DNA of 7,589 nt, from NCBI GenBank assembly GCA_035708745.1, contig DASTFJ010000051.1:1-7589 (forward strand). The letters are read 5' to 3'. Positions 6,005 to 7,589 of this stretch are shown in pieces. The position numbers were made by a program, and so were the translations under genes. Numbering within the stretch: position 1 is the first letter of the stretch; every line of letters begins with the position of its first letter. The DNA is from JAMLHN01 sp035708745. GTDB taxonomy: Bacteria > Chloroflexota > Chloroflexia > Thermomicrobiales > UBA6265. The notes under the pieces were generated by a model. It did not search any database, was not told the DNA's origin, and saw only the letters and a program-made list of their open reading frames with translations.

Positions 6005-6688
6005 CTAGCGTTTCATCTGGCCGGTCTTGTTCGCTTTGGCCGGATTCGTGACTGCGCCTCGCTCGCCGGCAAAGTCCGTCTCTTCGACATCGACCTCTTC
6101 ACGGCGTCGCTGTCCGGTGACGGTTTGGGTATCCTGGACCGGCTCCTTGTCGATTTCGACCTGGCCGGTCACCCGGACGCGCTTCTGCAGCTCGACTTCT
6201 TCGCCCATCAATTCGATATCGTACTCGCCTTCCTTGAAGGCGTCGCCAGTGTCCGCGGTGGCCTCGCGATCGAGGTCTGTGCGTACCACGTTGATGCGCT
6301 CCTCGGTCACTGGCACCTCGAACGTCTGATTCTCGGTGATTACCCGCTTATGGACGGTTACCAGTCCACGCGCGATCTCGCGTTTGGCCGCCACCAGCTC
6401 TTCTTCGTGGATGTCGATGACGGTCCTGCCGTTCTCGTCCAACTGCTGCGCGCCATTCGAGCCCCAGTTTCCGGTGCGGAGCCAGTCTGGGGTCAGGTCG
6501 ACCATGACAAAGTCCTGATCGAACAACGAGATGGCCTGGGGAGGGAGGAGCAGGTTCCGGTTTTCATCGTAGATGTTGACCAGCAGCTTTCCCTGGTCTT
6601 CGCCGGCGACCGAGCCGACCTCTGTGCCATCACGGGCGATGACTGGCGTTCCTTCCTGAATGTCGTAGCCTGCTACTGTCACGCTCAT
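6005..6688 (-). CDS. PRC-barrel and DUF2382 (YsnF/AvaK) domain stress-type protein
   Basis: This 227-residue soluble acidic protein has two parts. Residues about 11-66 (GTPVIARDGTEVGSVAG, then LLVNIYDENRNLLLPPQAISLFDQDFVMVDL) form a PRC barrel, a small beta domain that usually binds partners. Residues about 91-139 and 155-203 are two DUF2382 units, recognisable by alternating charged strands around a V(T)VHKRV/LQKRV core and ending in EERINVVRTDLD and RREEVDVEETD. The tail is Lys/Asn-rich and ends GQMKR. DUF2382 proteins (YsnF of Bacillus, AvaK of cyanobacteria) are linked to general stress, desiccation or resting-cell responses, but their biochemical function is not established. The start is ATG 6688, with AAGGAG six bases upstream. 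A shorter DUF2382 paralogue lies 96 bp upstream on the same strand, so the two may be co-expressed. Confidence 0.94.
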   Translation of the reverse strand: MSVTVAGYDIQEGTPVIARDGTEVGSVAGEDQGKLLVNIYDENRNLLLPPQAISLFDQDFVMVDLTPDWLRTGNWGSNGAQQLDENGRTVIDIHEEELVAAKREIARGLVTVHKRVITENQTFEVPVTEERINVVRTDLDREATADTGDAFKEGEYDIELMGEEVELQKRVRVTGQVEIDKEPVQDTQTVTGQRRREEVDVEETDFAGERGAVTNPAKANKTGQMKR

Positions 6689-6784
6689 GGTTTTCTCCTT
6701 TTTCTTGGTCGATCGGATGTGCTCGGTGCGAGTTCCGATGATTCGAACCAGTCGCCAACGCCAGACGATGACTGGGCGTCACTG

Positions 6785-7249
6785 TCACGCGGTGGGCCGG
6801 TGGCTCGGTTCCTCGGTGACGTCGACAACTTCTCTTCGAGTCGTGGTGGGGATTTCGTCGTGAATCGTTTCCGATTCGATGGTGACCCGGAGTTCCTCGC
6901 GAAGAATCAACCGCCTTTGCACGACGATCTCTTCTTCGATCACGGGGACTACCAACGTATGCCCATCCCAATACGGAGCCGGCGCCGTTTCGATTGGCCG
7001 GTTCATCGACCTTCTCTCCACGGTCGCATGCTCGCGTCGAACATCGACGGGAACCTGGGTTTCGATTGTTTCGATGCGCCTGCGCACAACGACACGTCCC
7101 CGCACCATTTCGTGCACAATCGGCTCGAAAACTTCTTCGTGGATCGGAATCGGCGCCAGATTGGTCTTCAAATCGCCACCGACCGGTCGTCCGATCTGAT
7201 CGACTGGTGAGATGGCGCTGGAGTCTGCGTCTTGAGTTTTGCGACTCAT
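6785..7249 (-). CDS. Short protein with two DUF2382 units, no PRC barrel
   Basis: This protein of about 154 residues has two diverged DUF2382 units. Unit 1 spans about 33-81 (PIHEEVFEPIVHEMVRGRVVVRRRIETIETQVPVDVRREHATVERR). Unit 2 spans about 98-148 (HTLVVPVIEEEIVVQRRL, then ELRVTIESETIHDEIPTTTRREVVDV). The first 32 residues are polar and probably disordered; there is no signal peptide, membrane helix or cysteine. It is a paralogue of the gene downstream but has lost or never had the PRC barrel. ATG 7249 is chosen although its ribosome binding site is poor. GTG 7258, with AAGG eight bases upstream, would add three residues and is nearly as good. The frame stays open upstream to 7444, but that part lacks any DUF2382 pattern and crosses a terminator hairpin. 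Function by family: a stress-associated protein of unknown activity. Confidence 0.86.
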   Translation of the reverse strand: MSRKTQDADSSAISPVDQIGRPVGGDLKTNLAPIPIHEEVFEPIVHEMVRGRVVVRRRIETIETQVPVDVRREHATVERRSMNRPIETAPAPYWDGHTLVVPVIEEEIVVQRRLILREELRVTIESETIHDEIPTTTRREVVDVTEEPSHRPTA

Positions 7250-7499
7250 AGCGGACACAATTGCTGCCTTGACCTTTCGTACTCCGATCGCTCCGTCAAG
7301 GGCGAAGCCTCCATCTTCAGTATCCCGCCGGCCACGTGATTCGACAGAAATCGCCAGGAACTCATTTGAGATTTGCGCAGAAATGCCAAACTTTGAAATA
7401 AAGCACCGGAACACAGAGAGAGTGGGGCGCCAGACGCGCCCCACTCGTCGTCAACAGATGCGCCGCCGATAGACGCACCCGGTGACTTCAGATACTGAT
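7250..7499. other. Intergenic region upstream of the short DUF2382 gene
   Basis: These 250 bp are relatively AT-rich around 7365-7413 and contain the hairpin at 7420-7446. The AT-rich part probably holds the promoter of the short DUF2382 gene. A reverse-strand TTGGCA near 7390 is a weak -35 candidate without a good -10. No gene was seen here. Confidence 0.45.
7420..7446 (-). terminator. 11-bp hairpin after the gene entering from the right edge
   Basis: GAGTGGGGCGC (7420-7430) pairs exactly with 7436-7446 around a 5-nt loop. On the minus strand it is followed by TCTCTGTGTTCC, a pyrimidine-rich but not pure U tract. It lies 53 bp past the candidate stop at 7500-7502 and before the short DUF2382 gene, as expected of a terminator between two same-strand units. 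Confidence 0.6.
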
Positions 7500-7589
7500 T
7501 TACCAGTCCATCGCCAACCAGTTGGTCGCGATCGATCTGGAGTAGAACCAGCCGGCGAAGCGGCGGTCTCGCCGACTGGTTGCAGTTTT
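7500..7589 (-). CDS. 3' end of an unidentified minus-strand gene (partial)
   Basis: The reverse strand from the right edge reads 29 codons and a TAA stop at 7500-7502, giving an aromatic, basic C terminus (RRFAGWFYSRSIATNWLAMDW). Most third codon positions are G or C, as in the other genes here and unlike the two competing frames. A terminator-like hairpin follows. The fragment is too short to identify a family. The call rests on codon pattern and context only and could be wrong. Confidence 0.45.
   Translation of the reverse strand, partial: KTATSRRDRRFAGWFYSRSIATNWLAMDW

Noticed and set aside
6735..6756. A GGTTCGAATC match to the tRNA T-loop on the minus strand.
   Set aside because: The flanking bases do not form a T-arm stem, and no acceptor, D-arm or anticodon arm is found around it.
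6758..6779. Imperfect stem just after the stop of the short DUF2382 gene.
   Set aside because: It has only seven pairs with a bulge, a 7-nt loop and no U run. It is too weak to call a terminator, so the two DUF2382 genes may be co-transcribed.
5900..7210. A 436-codon plus-strand frame opened by GTG 5900 with AGGAGG five bases upstream.
   Set aside because: It runs antisense across both DUF2382 genes, whose domain patterns and ribosome binding sites are clear. Its product is a low-complexity D/L/F-rich mirror of them, and it also contains the 5939-5970 terminator.
7253..7587. Alternative minus-strand frame open from the right edge to about 7253.
   Set aside because: It has poor GC at third positions, a product with no recognisable pattern, and it runs through the 7420-7446 hairpin and the AT-rich promoter region.

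Overview
The window is GC-rich bacterial DNA. It uses GTG as well as ATG starts, has strong GGAGG-type ribosome binding sites, and its genes end in long, U-poor hairpins. The protein set suggests the Chloroflexota, perhaps a Thermomicrobia-like soil or hot-habitat lineage: a large NB-ARC/TPR ATPase of the LuxR-regulator type, DUF2382 (YsnF/AvaK) stress proteins, and a small membrane protein ending in a Trp/His-rich tail. This placement is inferred from family content and base composition, not from a marker gene.

Left third (1-3346, all minus strand). A two-gene operon encodes a caspase-like protein of the DUF6345 type (2606-3346; His-Gly and Ala-Ser-Cys motifs of clan CD peptidases) and, 16 bp downstream, an unrecognised cysteine-free 272-residue protein (1771-2589). 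A stretch of the second protein resembles the FTP/PepSY-type prodomains of secreted peptidases. A perfect 12-bp hairpin (1725-1754) closes this unit. Beyond it, a candidate promoter and a GTG start with a good ribosome binding site open a large P-loop ATPase/TPR gene that runs off the left edge. This gene is complete at its N terminus and in frame for all 549 visible codons.

Middle (3583-5372, plus strand). A divergent promoter region (3347-3582) separates the peptidase operon from an OmpR-type response regulator and its histidine kinase. These two genes are 2 bp apart and clearly translationally coupled. The kinase has two membrane helices with almost no extracytoplasmic loop. The peptidase leader carries an 8-bp direct repeat with 11-bp period, the spacing used by OmpR-family regulators, so the two units may be connected.

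Right third (5435-7589, all minus strand). A 133-residue two-helix membrane protein converges on the kinase across a bidirectional hairpin. Upstream of it lie a PRC-barrel/DUF2382 protein and a shorter protein with two DUF2382 units, followed by a hairpin and what looks like the last 29 codons of another minus-strand gene entering from the right edge. There is no RNA gene, transposon, CRISPR array or integrase.

The most interesting element is the caspase-like/prodomain-like gene pair next to a STAND-like ATPase and a two-component system. It may be a peptidase with a separately encoded inhibitor or chaperone.
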